In this document: positions 32,242 to 33,231 of the stretch, in pieces
Layout of the letters: the number at the start of each line of letters is the position of its first letter
Numbering within the stretch: the first letter of the stretch is position 1
Origin: Opitutia bacterium
Lineage (GTDB): Bacteria; Verrucomicrobiota; Verrucomicrobiia; Opitutales; Opitutaceae
Length of the DNA stretch: 33,231 nt
Assembly (NCBI GenBank): GCA_947453695.1
Contig: CANGHW010000051.1
Coordinates: 1-33,231, forward strand
Reading direction: 5' to 3'
Program-made: the position numbers and the translations under genes
The notes under the pieces: generated by a model
What the model saw: only the letters and a program-made list of their open reading frames with translations
Told to the model about the DNA's origin: nothing
The model's database searches: none

Positions 32242-33231
32242 TTAGAGGAGCGCGTAAGGGGCGCGGCGGGGGCGGTCGAGCAGCCGGGAGGCGATGGGAT
32301 CGTCGATGATTTCCTCTTTGACAGGATCCCAGCGGAGGGCGCGGCCGAGTTTCTCGGCGATGCCGCTGAGATGGCAGATGCTGGCAGTGCGGTGGCCGAT
32401 CTCCACATCGGTGATCGGGCGCTGGCGGGTGCGCACGCACTGGAAGAAATCGCTGTGGTGATTCTCGCTGGCGTAGAGGTGGACCTCTTCGCCGCGGAGT
32501 TTGCGCGAGGCGAGCGACACCGGGTCCGTCTCGAACTCGTCGTTGCGCGAGACCCAGACGGTGCCCTTGGTGCCGGTGAACTCGATCATGGACTTGAGGC
32601 CGTCCTCGTAGCGTTCGACGCGGACACCGTTGGCGTAGATGTGCGTCTGGTAGGGGGCGCCTTCGAAGCCCTTGGGGATAAACTGCACGGGGCCGGAGTG
32701 GTCCATGCCGAGGGCCCACTGGATGATATCGAAATGGTGGGCGCCCCAGTCGCCGTTTTTGCGGGCGCCGTATTCGAGGAAACAGCGCCAGCCTCCGCCG
32801 TAGTTGCCGAGAATGCGCTTCTCGTTATAGGGCCGCCAGGGAGTCGGGCCGAGCCAGCGGTCGTAATCGAGGTCGGGCGGGATGGGTTGAGCGGGGAGGG
32901 CGAGGGCAGGCGGGAATTCGCCGAGCTTGGTGCGGATGCGCGTGATGTCGCCGATCAAGCCGTTGCGGACGAGCTCGGCGGCCTTGCGGAACGAGGCATT
33001 GGAGCGCTGTTGCATGCCGGACTGGAACACGCGGCCGTGCTGGCGGGCGGTGTCGACGAGCATGCGGCCCTCACGGAGGGTGAGCGTGATCGGTTTTTCA
33101 CAATAGACGTCTTTGCCGGCGAGCATTGCAGCGCGGGCGACCGGGGCGTGCCAGTGGTCGGGCGTGGTGACGAAGACGACGTCGATATCGTCCCGGGCGA
33201 CGAGGTCCTCGTGTTTGGCGTAGATGTCGAC
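32242..33231 (-). CDS. Gfo/Idh/MocA-family oxidoreductase (5' end outside window)
   Basis: The frame is open to the right edge, so the start and the Rossmann glycine motif lie outside. The visible part, 329 residues, begins 'VDIYAKHEDLVARDDIDVVFVTTPDHWHAPVARAAMLAGKDVYCEKP', which is the standard NAD(P)-binding and 'EKP' catalytic-lysine region of the family. 'QSGMQQRSNASFRKAAELVRNGLIG' follows, then 'GGWRCFLEYGARKNGDWGAHHFDIIQWALGMDHSGP', with the His pair usual for the secreted TAT-exported subgroup. These enzymes oxidise or epimerise sugars with a bound nicotinamide cofactor. It is the upstream gene of an operon with the HEAT/discoidin protein. Confidence 0.92.
   Translation of the reverse strand, partial: VDIYAKHEDLVARDDIDVVFVTTPDHWHAPVARAAMLAGKDVYCEKPITLTLREGRMLVDTARQHGRVFQSGMQQRSNASFRKAAELVRNGLIGDITRIRTKLGEFPPALALPAQPIPPDLDYDRWLGPTPWRPYNEKRILGNYGGGWRCFLEYGARKNGDWGAHHFDIIQWALGMDHSGPVQFIPKGFEGAPYQTHIYANGVRVERYEDGLKSMIEFTGTKGTVWVSRNDEFETDPVSLASRKLRGEEVHLYASENHHSDFFQCVRTRQRPITDVEIGHRTASICHLSGIAEKLGRALRWDPVKEEIIDDPIASRLLDRPRRAPYALL

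Overview
The window looks like a piece of chromosome from a high-GC, Gram-negative Verrucomicrobium, most likely of the Opitutaceae type. This is an inference from gene content: secreted proteins carrying a repeated 'N-x-[SA]-T-R-A ... V-R-A-V-G-P-T-L ... N-D-N-W' module, a secreted sulfatase, a Gfo/Idh/MocA oxidoreductase next to a HEAT/discoidin protein, YHYH-domain proteins, and hairpin repeats between genes. No tRNA, rRNA, CRISPR array, integrase or transposase was seen.

Layout. Bases 1-715 hold the end of a WYL-domain regulator. Bases 843-7746 are on the minus strand: a two-component pair (response regulator, then histidine kinase), a large SPFH/band-7 membrane protein and a KimA-like APC-superfamily transporter. 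Their intergenic gaps carry short hairpin repeats with a GTAG/GTGG head. Bases 7855-26611 are on the plus strand and form the most interesting part: a roughly 19-kb cluster of secreted proteins in four transcription units. Unit A (7855-14430) has a YADNW-type protein with one repeat module, a YHYH-PEBP fusion, a divergent sulfatase, a metallophosphatase and a second YADNW-type protein. Unit B (14531-20394) has a metallophosphatase with two modules, an ECF-type sigma factor and a third metallophosphatase with an Ig domain and two modules. Unit C (20558-23524) is a multicopper oxidase with two modules, split by one in-frame TAG. Unit D (23624-26611) is a YHYH, double Lcl/DUF1566 protein with two modules. 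Bases 26749-28638 hold a prohibitin-like pair plus a 65-residue membrane protein. Base 29050 starts an orphan gene of lower GC. Bases 29899-33231 (minus strand) hold a HEAT/discoidin secreted protein downstream of a partial Gfo/Idh/MocA oxidoreductase.

How the genes may work together. The first genes of units A-D each carry the same promoter-like element (TTTTAATC, 16 nt, GTTAACG) placed 20-21 nt before the start codon. The encoded sigma factor is the obvious candidate to read it, which would make the cluster one regulon. All other products of units A-D look exported, and they combine phosphoester and sulfoester hydrolases, a copper oxidase and His-rich YHYH domains. A CusRS-like two-component pair is divergent from unit A. 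I infer a coordinated cell-surface or periplasmic system acting on phosphate- or sulfate-bearing or metal-bound substrates. The actual substrate cannot be read from the sequence.
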